In this document: positions 23,341 through 34,484 of the stretch, piece by piece
Numbering within the stretch: the first letter of the stretch is position 1
How the letters are laid out: the number at the start of each line of letters is the position of its first letter
Assembly: GCA_949987565.1 (NCBI GenBank)
Contig: OX465112.1
Coordinates: 17,714,445-17,778,444, forward strand
Direction: 5' to 3'
From: Luidia sarsii
Taxonomy: Eukaryota; Echinodermata; Asteroidea; Paxillosida; Luidiidae
DNA length: 64,000 nt
Position numbers and translations under genes: made by a program
The notes under the pieces: model-generated
Seen by the model: the letters and a program-made list of their open reading frames with translations, nothing else
The model's database searches: none
What the model was told of the DNA's origin: nothing

Positions 23341-24946
23341 ATACCTCTATCAAGTCATTCCACGGTCATTCTTGACTCGCAACTCAAGACGGCATCGCTT
23401 ATGGTGCCCTCCTATATGAAGGAGGCGAACACGAGTGGAATAGCACCAAACCTGGGGCCTAAAGCACAGGAAGAAAGCAAACCTCGATCTGCTCTCGATC
23501 CTGGGTGCCTCCGAAGCACACAAAAAAATAAATTGCAATTCAAACAAAGATATCATAATTTATATTAAGCTAAGGTGAGTGACAGGAAATTCTCTGATGT
23601 CCACCACCTATAACATTACACGGGGTGAACGATTGATTCAATGGCTTCGATGCAATCCCTGGCTGGGATTGTGCCTACTTCAGTTAGCTGGTTCCCGGCC
23701 GGCACACGCCTCAGTTCATGATCATTATTAATAGGCGCAGTTGAAATATGACACCAGTCAACACGATCCACTATGCAATGGGCGGAGATTGGTGCCCGGC
23801 CGCTCCGGGCATAGCCTGGCAGTCAGCGTGTTTTGCTCGACTCTACACCGGCCTCTACTTTGGCCTGGACGGTCGGCTGCCCTCGAGGGATGCCGCCAAA
23901 ATAAAGGACTCCAATATGGAAAACGTAAACAAGTAATGGAGGCGGAAAGGTGGACATCCCCTGCTTTAATCAGACTCAATGCAGCGCTGTGACTAAAGTT
24001 TCGGGTGATTCCGCTTCATAGATTGGGAGGGGATACTGGTGATTGTTATAGACAGTCTGCAGTTCTTCCTCAAGGCTATATCACGGATGCCATTTTCGTT
24101 TTTAGTAAAGTGAGTAGCTCATTAGGGAGTCTATCCCAAATGGCCATTCGGCATAATGGGATGGCGGCCAACGAATGAATATCCACTGCTGTACCGGCTA
24201 GCGTATATACACGCGGCGTTGATTGCATTGTGGACGTGCGTCAAATTGAACGGTGTCATTTTCGTTGACTGCACGGTGACTCCTATACTAGGATGTCTGA
24301 AGCGAGCGAGCCTCCTCGTTAAGGCGGGAATTGCTACGGTCGGGCATCGCTCATCCTCAGACGAAATGGAGTGGAATGGATTGGATGGCTAAATTGAACG
24401 AGCCTCTTTGACCGTGGAGAAAACGCATGTATCAAGCCCTCTCCACCGTGTGAGGGGGCCTGCTCTTATATAGTTGCCCGCCGTTACGACGCTGCACTTC
24501 CTACGCCCGACACGATTATGAGGGAGGGGGGGGTATAGCGAGTTGACCGGCTCACGTGGGCTCGGATCAGGGAGGACGGACCGGTAATTCCGGACAATCG
24601 TTGCTGATGCCGTGGATGTTGATTACGGTGACATCTCAACTCGGCGGGTCGGAGGAGGAAGGAGAAGGAGACAGACTTCTCAAGCGCATACAGTATTCGT
24701 CGGTGCATGCACCATTAATTGATGCATAAGATCTGGCCTTTATTTTCAATGAGCCGTGCGTGTCTATATCGCGGGCTGGCGGGGAATTCGATTCGGCTTT
24801 ATTGTCCCGTTGACAACCACGGATTAATAACAACGAGTTACTTTATTTTCCTAATTGCGAGGTGGTTTGGGTTTGGGTTTTTGGTTTGTTTGGGGGTTTT
24901 TAGTGTTGTTGTTTTTTTTGGTTTTGGTTTTTTTTTTGGTTTTTTT

Positions 24947-24977
<31 letters not shown>

Positions 24978-25178
24978 GGGGGGGGGGGGGGTTGTGGGAT
25001 AACGATTCCTCCGGGAATGGTCACTCCGTGGTAAACTGAGTGCTGACCGGAGAGAACGGAACTGCTTCGCACTCTTTTCGGGGGGAGCGGAAGCGACTAG
25101 ATGGGACCGAATTGGTCCTACACTGTCAGCAGCAAGTCGCTTTAAGTAAAACAAGCACCGAGGAAGTGGTGGGACATA
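23341..25178. other. Intronic, nothing recognised apart from a homopolymer run
   Basis: Intron DNA. Short open frames at 23741-23992 and 24156-24392 have no family features. A GT-rich and T-rich stretch at 24864-24991 ends in the T29-G14 run. Confidence 0.5.
24949..24991. repeat. T29-G14 compound homopolymer
   Basis: Twenty-nine T followed directly by fourteen G, preceded by a GGTTTT-rich stretch from about 24864. Same junction polarity as the other six runs. Confidence 0.95.
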
Positions 25179-25258
25179 AGTGACCCAGCACAGCGACATG
25201 AGGAATATCCCACCAAAACACTTTTCGAGTAAACAACGCCTGAAGTTAATGTATTGGA
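25179..25258 (-). mobile_element. MITE family A, terminal fragment
   Basis: Only the end that reads GTGACCCAGCACAGCGACAT and the adjoining CCCACCAAAACACTTTTCGA survive, before the match stops at about 25258. A full-length copy in the same orientation starts 71 bases further on. Confidence 0.85.
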
Positions 25259-25329
25259 GACAAGCGCGCTATATATACCCGGTCCCGTGATAAAGTAACC
25301 GAAGGGCCCGATACAGCGTACATGTTATA

Positions 25330-25801
25330 TGTGACTCGGCACAACGACATGGGGAATATCCCACCAAAACACTTTTTGAGTAAACAACGCCTGAAGTAAA
25401 AGTATCTTCTCAATTCGATTAAAAATAATATTTGTTTTTTTTTGTATTTTCGGAAAGTTAATTTATTGGAGGATATTATGTCCAAAGGATCTTTCCGAAA
25501 TCCGTCTCTAAATATTGAAAAAAACGAGGATTTCGGGGGGAGTGTTTGTGTACTGTTTTCATGAAAATGTAAAGTTCCTGCCTTTTTGAATGGACGCTTT
25601 CGAGGAGTTAGAATGGCGCTGCTATATTGTATCTGGTACCAAATGAACGAGCGAAGTCCCCTTGTACTATTTACAACAAAGTTCACACGGAAATAATGTT
25701 GATATCATTTTGAAAGCTAATGGTATACTCTTTCACATCATTAGAGAATCTCAAAATTTAAAAAGTGGGGGTTATTCCACATTATGCTGTGCCGGGTCGC
25801 A
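25330..25801 (-). mobile_element. MITE family A, copy 3 (full length, 472 bp)
   Basis: Inverted relative to the copy at 20349. The left end reads TGTGACTCGGCACAACGACA and the right end GCTGTGCCGGGTCGCA. The interior matches the other long copies. Several substitutions in the termini suggest an older insertion. Confidence 0.94.
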
Positions 25802-26609
25802 TATTGACTCACAGGTCGTACACGGAGCTGGGGCGACTGTCTGTCCTGTCACTGTCACCGCCTCGACACACAAGTCGCAAGACGAATGACGAGCAGACCC
25901 ACGCCTGAGAGAGTGCCCACCGTGTTGTGCGGCCGTGTACGTCGACAGAGCGGTCTGATTTGAATATTATGTGGGGAGCAGTAGGGGGAAGGTGGGGGGT
26001 GGGGTGAAGGGTGCGGGATCGTCCGCTGACGTCGGTTCCCGAATGGACAACCGGCCAATCAGGAGTGATTTATGCAAAAGAGGCCTGCAGCAGGGTGGGG
26101 GTGGAGGAGAAGTAGGGGTATACAACTCCATGAGTGTTTGCCGAGTAACGAGAGAAGACCAGGTGTACGTGCAGCGACATCAGCATTCGAGGCAGCGACC
26201 CCCCCCCCCCCACACACAAACGAACCAAGCCTACCCCTCACCCTCTCTATCGGGACAGGAGGGGAACGTCCTCTTAGCGGGATTGCAGAAATACAACGAC
26301 GGATGAGGACAAATAGTGGGTCGGGGTTTCTGAATATCGTCTGAAGGCGCTGTGTACGACGGAGCGTCTGTCCGAAGAGCGGGACTACATCGATGCGCTG
26401 CCGGGTAAACGTGCGTGCGCTGAATGGAGAATGCGAGCGACTCCAGTGTCAGGAGCGCACCGATCAGATGCAGCAACGAGTGCACAATCACCCAATCCCT
26501 TCTCCTTCTTCTTATTGGCCTTTTTTTTTGTCAATTTCACGCACATGTACGTATAACATGCATGCAGTATCGGGCCCTACGGTTACTTCATCACGGGACC
26601 GGGTATATA
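25802..26609. other. Intronic, nothing recognised
   Basis: Intron DNA with a C-run followed by CACACACA at 26200-26219. Overlapping short frames have no coding character. Confidence 0.5.
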
Positions 26610-27071
26610 TGTGACCCGGCACAGCATAATGAGGAATAACCCCCACTTTTGAGATTTTGAGATTTTCTAATGATGTGAAAGAGTTTACCATTAGCTTTCG
26701 AATGATATCAAATTTATTTCCGTATGAACTTTGTTATAAATAGTACAAGGGGACTTCGCTCGTTCATTTGGCACCAGACACAAAATATCAGCACCAGTCT
26801 AACTCTTCCAAAGCGGCCATTCAAAAAGGCAGGAACTTTATATTTTCATGAAAACAGTACACAAACACTCCCCCGAAATCCTCGGTTTTTTCAACATTTA
26901 GAGACGGATTTCGGAAAAATCCTTTGGACATAGCATCTTCCAATACATTAACTTTCCGAAAATACAAAAAAAAAAAAATTAATCGAATTAAGAAGATACT
27001 TTGACTTCAGGCGCTGTTTAATGGAAAAGTGTTTTGGTGGGATATTCCTCATGTCGCTGTGCCTGGTCACA
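26610..27071 (+). mobile_element. MITE family A, copy 4 (full length, 462 bp)
   Basis: Starts TGTGACCCGGCACAGCATAA and ends CGCTGTGCCTGGTCACA. It is flanked on both sides by TATA, consistent with a TA-rich target duplication. The interior is shared with the other family A copies. Confidence 0.95.
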
Positions 27072-27597
27072 TATAGCGAGCTTGCCCCCCCCTTCTATGA
27101 AAGTCGGCCAGCACGCTTAGAGGAAATTGGTCACCCCGGGCAAAAGAGAAGAGGGGAAAAAAAACTGTGGTCTTCCTTGTAAACAGAACGTTCAATTTCT
27201 CCGCGTCATTCTTGCCATCTCTATAAGCACTGTCTTCTCTGGGGCTGCATGCATTCGGATGAATAGGCTTAGACCAGATGGTTTTGGTTCTTGTTTGTTA
27301 TAAACGCATATGACAAGGAAGACTGCTTAGCCACTCTGTCAAATCCCGCACCAAAAAAGGTGATGGAGGAGACGTCATCGTTTACTAACCCCCGACAATC
27401 AAGGTGAAGCGAGTCTGCTAGATTAGCTGGACCCAACCGATTCTTCTGTCGCTCCATGCCTCGGAGAGTTGGGCCGGAGGTGTTTAGTTTTTTTTTCCCC
27501 AGACGTAAACAGGAGCTGGTCAAACGTAAACGCGGGCCACGAGTGCGCGACCTTTGGGCACAGCGCGTGTCCGCCGTGAGTGACAGACAAACCCCGC

Positions 27598-28245
27598 TAT
27601 GGCATTTTTCTCCCTCGTCTTCCTCTCCTGCTCCTGTTCGTCCTCTTGCACCCCTCCTCCTCATCCTCTTCCCTCTCATTCTCTCCTCTTCCCTTTCGTC
27701 CTCCTCCTCCCCTCCTCCTCCCCTTCTCTCTCATCCTCTCCCTCGTCCCTTCCATTCTCCTCCTCCCCTCCTCTTCCCTCTCCTCATCCTCCTCCTCCTC
27801 TTTCCTCTCATTCTCTCCTCTTCCCTTTCGTCCTCCTCTCCTCCTCCTCCTCCTCCTCTTCCCTCTCAATCTCTCCCTATTCCCTTTTATTCTCCTCCTC
27901 CACTCCTCCTCCTCTTCCCTCTCATCCTCCCATCTTCCCTTTCATTCTCCTCCTCCCCTCCTCTTCCTCTCTTCCCTTTCATTATCCTCCTCCTCTCCTC
28001 CTCCTCTTCCTTCTCATCCTCACCTCTTCCCTTTTATTTTCCTCCCCTCCTCCTCCTCTTCCCTCTCATCCTCCCCTCTTCCCTTTCATTCTCCTTCTCC
28101 CCTCCTCCTCCTCTTCCCTCTCATCCCCCCTCTTCCCTTTCATTCTCCTCCTCCCCTCCTCCTCCTCTTCCCTCTCATCCTCACCTCCTTCTCTCCCTCC
28201 TCTTACTCTCCTCCTCCCCTCCTCTCCCTCCTCCTCCTTCCTTCG
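27598..28245. repeat. CTCCTC-rich polypyrimidine tract in intron
   Basis: About 640 bases of C and T on the + strand, in units like CTCCTCCTCTTCCCTCTCAT that repeat with period about 60 to 70. All + strand frames stay open and are serine/proline/leucine-rich artefacts. Confidence 0.95.
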
Positions 28246-28765
28246 ACCGTGACTCGATCCATAGTCTCATAATCGTGCACCGTCCGTGCATGAAGGAATT
28301 CCTGGCCCAATAAACAGCTCAATATGTCGACGGGTGATCTCCTCGAAACGTGACGCAAGAATTTCCCAAGGAGAAAAGAAAATCAGCAGACTAGGCAGAC
28401 GCATTGCGTCTACCCCTTCTTACGCCTGTTTTTGTTTTCTCAGAGGAACGGAAAATAAATGAGATTCAAGTCAGGCGCCGACATTTTCATCATCCTTCCC
28501 CGAACCTTGCTTGTCATGCATTTGAAATCCATCGTGCATATCGCCACAGACTGCCCCACATTATGAAGAATTCATCCTTCACGTATTGCCGTTCAACACT
28601 GCCACTATACATTTCTTATTTGATATGGGATTACTACCGTAAAATGCCAGCACTTTTCGATTAATCACATTTCGAATTTTCTTATTCTTTTGAAACTGAA
28701 TCCGCAGGCTCGCGATGAGACACAGATGAGTAACGTTCCAATTATTTTGATTAATGTTTGAATTA
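28246..28765. other. Intronic, nothing recognised
   Basis: Intron DNA without a supportable feature. Confidence 0.5.
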
Positions 28766-28860
28766 AAGCCATCGCTCATATGAGTAGATGGCTGGTACGC
28801 CAAACAAGAGGTTTCTGGTTCAAATCCCGGTCCAGTCAAAGTTTTCTCCGCCCAATTTTT
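28766..28860 (+). mobile_element. tRNA-like SINE module
   Basis: Contains TGGCTGGTACGC, then GGTTTCTGGTTCAAATCCCG, a good B-box arm, followed by a T-rich stretch. The GCTGGTACGC block is shared with the SINE at 36914. Not a complete tRNA cloverleaf. Confidence 0.5.
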
Positions 28861-29907
28861 TAAATTTTGAATTGATGCACTTCTTTAAAAGTTAATTTGC
28901 CCTGTAATATGAACGTGAGGTGAGACGACAGATGTGAAGAAATGTCGGTTTCTAAACAAGGAGAAGCTCATTTGTTTTGCCGGAAAACGTCACTCGGTCG
29001 AAAATGAATCCGCGAGGTGTACTTTGGTGAACTTACTGCTTGGTTACACCAAGAATGAAATGTCATTGAAGGCGATATTTTTTTGCTGGCAAAATAGCAC
29101 TTTAGAATAGTATTATTATTACCCGACAGGGCTCAACAAGTATTGCACGGGGATTGGTTATGCCCGCACCAAATACAAGGATGACTCATAAATCATTGTG
29201 TTGAGGATCAAGTGATATAACTGTCACTGTCGATGGTTTAATAGTTCTTGCTGCATGGGCTGTCCTTACTTGACCGTAAATGACCGCCGTGCTCGCTATA
29301 AAAGTGGCCTGGTACCACCGAGACTGAGCACTCCGGGCGGGTACACGATATAATAGAAGCATACGGGTATGACAATTTCCTGTGCCTGCATGCTCAAGTA
29401 TGGGCGCGTTGCCGTTGTTCGCCGTGAATGGTTGAAATCTTGCTGGTAACCATTATGATCGTCTGGCATGAGAGCTCTCTCAACACGCCATTCAAGTTTC
29501 TTTTTTTCCCCTCATGTTCGAGAGGAGGCAATAAACCCAGTTTACACTATACAGCCAGTGCGCTCGAGCAGACAGAATTCTGAGGGAACGGTGCTATAGA
29601 GATCTGTGCGCATAAATAGTCGAATGTATCTCAGTTGAATCCCGAGGTAAGCTGCTCACTAAGGTATCTCATTCTGCCTCTTATAAAGGTCCTGCAAGGA
29701 TCGAAAACTCGGTCCCCGTTCTCCCACAGAATGTTCCTTTAAAGGTAGTTGGCTCTGAAGAGACCGAAACGTAGCAGACGACAATCGTTCCCGCTGATTC
29801 TCTTGCAGAATTTAAGACTCCTGCGAATCTGTCCAAACTTGCATTCTTTGAGCGTGAATGATGACATGTAAAATGTATTGCTTGTCTGTGTTTTGCTTGG
29901 ATTGCAG
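28861..29907. other. Distal intron, mostly unassigned
   Basis: No exon or transposon end was recognised up to the acceptor at 29907. At 29751-29765 the minus strand reads GGTCTCTTCAGAGCC followed by AACTACC, a degenerate relative of the stem-loops in the foldback at 62673 (see findings). Confidence 0.45.
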
Positions 29908-30531
29908 TTGGTCATCTCGTGTCTGTCGGCGGTGCTCCCCGAGCAGTTCTCTGGCGGCGAGGACGTGTACACGTACAGCCCGTACCTGGACAGTAGCGGC
30001 ACGCTGTCTGAGGACGTGGAGGGAGGGGCCTACAGCGGTCAGCCCGCCGTCTCCTTCACCCTCTACTGCCGCTTCGGCCTGGGCTTCCTCGTCTCCTCCG
30101 TCTACAACCTCCTCATCATCGTGGGCTGCTGCTACTACGCCCTGCGGGCCCGCAACGTCCCGGACAACTACAACGAGTCCAAGTTCATCGCCGTCAGCGT
30201 CTACTCCACGCTGGTGCTGTGCCTGGCCGTGGTGCCCGTCTACCAGACCTCGGACGACGTGCACATGAAGATCGCCACGCTCAGCCTGGCGCTGGTCATC
30301 AACGCCTACGTCACGCTGGTCTGCCTGTACATGCCCAAGTTCTACGTCATTCGCGTCATCGAGAGGCAGGCGCCGGGTACCAGCGGCGGGGCCAGCTTCA
30401 GGAGCAGTCTGCGAACCTCGCAGCAGCGTCCGCAGCCGCTGCAGCAGCAGCAGCAGCAACAGCAGCAACGGCCGCCCGTCACTCTCAACACCTCGGTGGA
30501 ACTGTATCACGGAATCGGTCACGAACTCTGA
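29908..30531 (+). CDS. mGluR-like class C GPCR, coding exon 2 (residues 698-904)
   Basis: Second and last coding exon, 207 residues plus stop. It completes TM4 (LVISCLSAVL), then a long acidic second extracellular loop (about 708-747) ending at Cys751, the expected disulfide partner of Cys639 at TM3. TM5 is about 753-776. The intracellular signature ARNVPDNYNESKF (778-790) is close to the RNVPxNFNEAKY of mGluRs. TM6 is about 790-811 and TM7 about 816-839, ending in MPKFYVI, the class C PK motif. The tail is short (53 residues) with a nine-glutamine run (876-884) encoded by mixed CAG and CAA. The tail lacks a recognisable Homer-binding motif. Together with exon 1 this gives a full-length 904-residue receptor, a usual mGluR size. 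Confidence 0.95.
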   Translation: MVISCLSAVLPEQFSGGEDVYTYSPYLDSSGTLSEDVEGGAYSGQPAVSFTLYCRFGLGFLVSSVYNLLIIVGCCYYALRARNVPDNYNESKFIAVSVYSTLVLCLAVVPVYQTSDDVHMKIATLSLALVINAYVTLVCLYMPKFYVIRVIERQAPGTSGGASFRSSLRTSQQRPQPLQQQQQQQQQRPPVTLNTSVELYHGIGHEL

Positions 30532-31335
30532 ACTGCAGTATCGGCCGCGTGTGTCGGTGACGCTATTTTGGTTCCCTCCGGTTCTCTATCGGCACGATAA
30601 CACGCCTTGAACCTCGACTCACCGTGTCGGCGTCAAAGAGCCCCCTGGCGGCTTACGGATCGACAAGTATAGCCCACGGTGTCTTACGGGAGAGCAGGAC
30701 GGAGGAGGCATGTTCACGTCAACCGATGTGATCCTCCCCTTTCCCATGACGGCGTGGCTGAGCTAGCCAAGTCCGATCGGGCCGTGTCCGCACGAGGCAC
30801 AGAGTTGCTCAGACAAAAAAAAATGGGGGCAGCTTAGACACTCGAGTCCCGGGAGATACATTTCCACGCAGACTTAACCGGGACCAATTTCACGCAATTT
30901 CCCGAGCAGATGTATCGTCGATAGCAACATGTATTCCCCATCACCTTCATTGCGTTTTCGTTGTCCCCTTTTATCCTTCGCAGTCCCGCCGTTTCCAGTT
31001 CTTATTTCTCTGATCGTCTTTGAGCCACTTTGCCATGCAGCTGTCCTCACGCTTCACTCGTCGGTAAAGAGCAATGCGATCACCTTTTGATGTAAAGCGT
31101 CACCAGTGCCTGTCTGCTTTGTTAATGGGTTAATTCTAGGGGGTAGCTCTGTACATAACGGCCTGCTCGATTGATAAACAAAAAAGAAAATAGTGACGAA
31201 AAGGTACCGGTAATCTATTGACTTAATACTGTCTTCTTTCAGTCTGTGACAAACGTTCTAAAGCACCAAGGCGAATTCTCAGCCATCATTTGCATGTACA
31301 ATTCTGATGCACGCTCGCTGCTGATCATGAATAAA
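30532..31335 (+). other. Probable 3' untranslated region of the receptor
   Basis: No open frame or repeat is seen between the receptor stop codon and the first AATAAA, about 800 bases downstream. Treating this as 3' UTR is an inference from position only. Confidence 0.4.
31330..31335 (+). promoter_or_regulatory. Candidate polyadenylation signal AATAAA
   Basis: First AATAAA downstream of the receptor stop codon. The following 40 bases are moderately G/T-rich (GAGTGTTCG ... GAAATGTTGGGG), as expected of a downstream element. Position alone supports it. Confidence 0.4.
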
Positions 31336-32447
31336 GAGTGTTCGAGAATTGCTTCGTCTGAAATGTTGGGGAAAAAAGGACAGACCTTCGGTCGTCTCTC
31401 TCTCAGTGCTTGTCAGGGTGAATGCCTCTTCTAGACTCTGATTTACGAGAGGCGGAACTCGTGTCGGACGACAACTCGCCCACTGATGTATATACAAACA
31501 AAATGCGTACATAATTGAACAGCGCTCTGTGTATGTCGGGCAGGCGGTGCGGAGCTCGCGTGCGCGTGTATTACACGTGAATAATATTCGCGTTCTCCGA
31601 GTCCGGCGATAAATCACGCAACGCCGAGTTGGGTTCGTAATCACCCAGCACCGCCGCCGCCGTCGTTCGCTCGCATCTCACAGCTCGCCCGCGTCAGCTG
31701 GCATTGTGGTAACGCGCCCCCAGGTGCTAGCGTGCTCGTCCGGGCTGCGTTTTATCAAGTTAGCCTCAGAGCGGATGTATCCGCGCAGAGAGAGAGAGCT
31801 GAGGAGGACGGAAGGAACCACGGGCCGCATTTTAACCAAACACATCCATAACTGTCCTGTCTATACGTAAGGACGCATACGCATATAATTACACGGCTAT
31901 TGTGTCGAGATATTTTCAGGGCCGACCGCGCGCCTACCGATCGTTAGAGCCCGTTAAGAACGGCTGTGGTGACCCCTGTTCATCGACGGAAATTCGCATC
32001 TGCAGGTCTCTCCACGGCTGTGTGTAATTTCCTGATTAAACGAAATGTAATGAAATGAAACAGAAGTTTAATTAGGATTCTACCGAAAAACCGCTAGCAT
32101 TGAAGGGCTTGCGTTATACAGACTGCACCTGCCAGCGGTGTTTATTCGTATTGAGAGAGACTATTCCCAATTATAAGTGACCCCCGCCGTCCATGCCTCG
32201 GGACATTTCGGCAGTCAAAGAGGGAGAGACCGTAACACGTACCGGTAAGGCCGACGTGCTTGGTGGTTGTGAGGTCGAACCGGCAAAATTCCAGGGCTTA
32301 GCGCCACCCGGTGGCGGAGCGCGACGCTAAATCGACGCCCAGTGGCAAAGGGGAAAGGGAAGAGGGGGGTGTGAGGTTTTCCGTGTTGTTTTGTGGAGCA
32401 GGCGAGGTCGATATCTGCCAGCCCCCAATCCTGCTCAGCCGAGCTAG
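31336..32447. other. No gene recognised
   Basis: Unassigned DNA. A CCGCCGCCGCCGTCG stretch lies near 31650. No coding region is supported. Confidence 0.5.
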
Positions 32448-32785
32448 CTCCGGCGCTCTCCGGCGCTCTTCGGCGGTCTCCGGCGCTCTCCGGCGCTCTC
32501 CGGCGCTCTCCGGCGCTCTCCGGCGCTCTCCGGCGCTCTCCGGCGCTCTCCGGCACTCTCCGGCGCTCTCCGGCGCTCTCCGGCGTTCTCCGGCGCTCTC
32601 CGGCGCTCTCCGGCGCTCTCCGGCGCTCTCCGGCGCTCTCCGGCGGTCTTCGGCGGTCTCCGGCGCTCTCCGGCGGTCTCCGGCACTCTCCGGCGCTCTC
32701 CGGCGTTCTCCAACGCTCTCCGGCGCTCTCCGGCGCTCTCCGGCGCTCTCCGGCGCTCTCCGGCGCTCTCCGGCGCTCTCCGGGG
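32448..32785. repeat. 10-bp minisatellite (CGGCGCTCTC)n
   Basis: About 33 units of the 10-base repeat CGGCGCTCTC with single-base variants such as CGGCGGTCTC and CGGCACTCTC. With period 10 every frame gives a 10-residue peptide repeat (RRAPESAGE-like on the minus strand, GALRRSPALS on the plus), so the long open frames on both strands are artefacts. Very CpG-rich. Confidence 0.97.
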
Positions 32786-32852
32786 ATAAGCGTTCGGCAG
32801 TGCCCGGGGATAAGCGTTCGGCAGTGCCCGGGGATAAGCGTTCGGTAGTGCC
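32782..32852. repeat. Three-unit 24-bp tandem repeat
   Basis: Directly after the 10-bp array, the unit GGGGATAAGCGTTCGGCAGT plus GCCC occurs three times with one A/T change. Confidence 0.9.
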
Positions 32853-33384
32853 CGGGCAAACGAGGTTACACACAGGGCGGATCGGAGTGCGGAAGGAAAT
32901 GACAAGGCCCCGATGCCTGAGTCAGGATGTTTGACTCCGTCAAACTGCGGTCCGGTTCCATGATTCCGAATACTCGGTCACAAAGCCACGACCCCATAAT
33001 CATCACACCGGTCATCGACTGAACATCGTCGGGGGCTTCACCTCCGTCCCAATTTCCATACAGCCTTTCACAAGAAGAACTTGGGGTCAATACCAGGAAT
33101 CAATGCGGACAGACCCCCCCCCCCTCCTAGAAAAAAAAAACATGGCGCAATTATGATCGCATAACGGACGTGCGCGGGTTGGACGACCGCGCGTCTTATC
33201 GTATCCGGCACGCGTCGGGCGCCCCTTGCATTTTGGAAATGGATTAAAATCCTTGGCGCTCGGCTTCATCCGACACGCCGGGAAGTAAGTCGATAGTTCT
33301 CAGAGATCGAATCGAAATCAAATCGAATAAAGCAAGATTAAAAGTGCACCCGCGGAAGGGGGAACAGCCGCGGTTTTTTTCTTT
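32853..33384. other. No gene recognised
   Basis: Unassigned DNA with a C-run near 33114-33124 and an A-run near 33130-33139. Confidence 0.5.
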
Positions 33385-33567
33385 CGCTGTGGCTGTTGTT
33401 ACGGCAGTCGTCCGTGTGGTTCCCTGACTTGATTGTATTTCGTCAGCATTGCAGGCTGGTTGAACCAGTCTATTAGCTGATAGTCTGGTTCCTAGAGCTA
33501 AACATCCTGACAAATACTGTGAAGTCAGGGAACCATACGGACGACTGCCGTAACAACAGCCACTGCG
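33385..33567 (-). mobile_element. 183-bp foldback MITE, family B, copy 2
   Basis: Same 45-base inverted termini and exactly the same length as the copy at 2093, in the opposite orientation judged by its centre (GATAGTCTGGTTCC on the + strand). The left terminus has CGCTGTGG in place of CGCAGTGG. It lies about 570 bases from copy 3. The flanks are T-rich; a clean 9-bp duplication is not obvious. Confidence 0.93.
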
Positions 33568-33806
33568 TTTTTGTGATTTCTTTCTTCCAATCTCCAGATA
33601 TAGAGAAGGGAGAGATGCCGAGCACTTTATCAGAATTAATCGGAGAGACGGGAGGGTGGGGGAGGGGAATGTCCAAGCATGAGAGCACGCGAATAGTCAC
33701 CCGTCGTATCTCGGTTCGACATCGCCGGCTCCCACGAAACCAAATCAGGGCATTGGCCTTCTTCGTCAACGGCACACTTTGCGCAGACGCGTCACATCTT
33801 TTCCTC

Positions 33807-34032
33807 CCGGTGTCACGATCTCAAGTGGGTGGCCGTGCTAAAATGGGTGGGTGACGTCACCACCCATCTGAGCACGTATAGCGACAACCTGCTGAAATAG
33901 GCGAAATAGGCGGCGTGCTAAGATGGGTGGGTGGACTGAGCGCGTGCGGGCGCCCTTTACGCTAACCTGATTGCCCATTATATGGCAGCCCACCCATTTG
34001 ATCATGCCACCCATTTCAGACTGTCACACCGG
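33807..34032 (-). mobile_element. About 226-bp MITE, family C, copy 2
   Basis: Inverted copy of the element at 4759, starting CCGGTGTCACGATCTCAAGT and ending CAGACTGTCACACCGG. It contains the same TGACGTCA-centred palindrome, TAGGCGAAATAGGCGG block and ATGGGTGG repeats. Differences are single substitutions and short indels. Confidence 0.92.
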
Positions 34033-34135
34033 GTCGGGATTCTCCGCACGTGGCGGGAGGTTCTGCTCGTGTTACCTGGGAGTCGATTGGCTGGAGGTTA
34101 AACGGCAAGCTCAGTTGGCCGGACTTAACAAAAAA

Positions 34136-34318
34136 CGCAGTGGCTGTTGTTACGGCAGTCGTCCGTGTGGTTCCCTGACTTCACAGTATTTGTCAGGATG
34201 TTTACCTCTTGGAACCAGACTATCAGCTAATAGACTGGTTCAACCAGCCTGCAATGCTGACGAAATACAATCAAGTCAGGGAACCACACGGACGACTGCC
34301 GTAACAACAGCCACTGCG
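34136..34318 (+). mobile_element. 183-bp foldback MITE, family B, copy 3
   Basis: Same orientation as the copy at 2093 and the same length. Its terminal repeats are perfect over about 45 bases (CGCAGTGGCTGTTGTTACGG inward), the best preserved of the three, so probably the youngest. The inner hairpin GAACCAG ... CTGGTTC is intact. Confidence 0.95.
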
Positions 34319-34344
34319 TTAAAAAAACAGGTTATGGGGGGAGA

Positions 34345-34470
34345 AAATGGGAGAGAGACAGACAGAGAGACAGACCTATACTTACGAGACAGAGAGATAG
34401 ACAGATAAACAGATAAGCAGACAGATAAACATAAACTGAAAGACAGGGGATAGGGGTAGACAGACATGTC
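34345..34470. repeat. GACA/GATA-type microsatellite
   Basis: Degenerate AGACAGAGAGAC and AGATAGACAGATAAAC units. Confidence 0.8.
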
Positions 34471-34484
34471 AGAAAGAAGAGAAA

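Larger units (their letters stand above)
17066..29907 (+). other. Receptor intron, about 12.8 kb
   Basis: The donor is CAG|GTGGGT at 17066 and the acceptor TTGGATTGCAG ends at 29907. It interrupts the coding frame in phase 0 inside TM4. No further receptor exon is needed, because joining the flanking exons gives a continuous class C seven-helix domain. The intron holds MITEs, a LINE-type tail, tRNA-like modules and several GA or CT tracts, listed separately; the remaining DNA shows no gene. Confidence 0.93.

Noticed and set aside
32215..32934. Apparent repeat proteins with RRAPESAGE units on both strands
   Set aside because: A 10-base tandem repeat necessarily gives a 10-residue peptide repeat in every frame; five overlapping frames are open at once.
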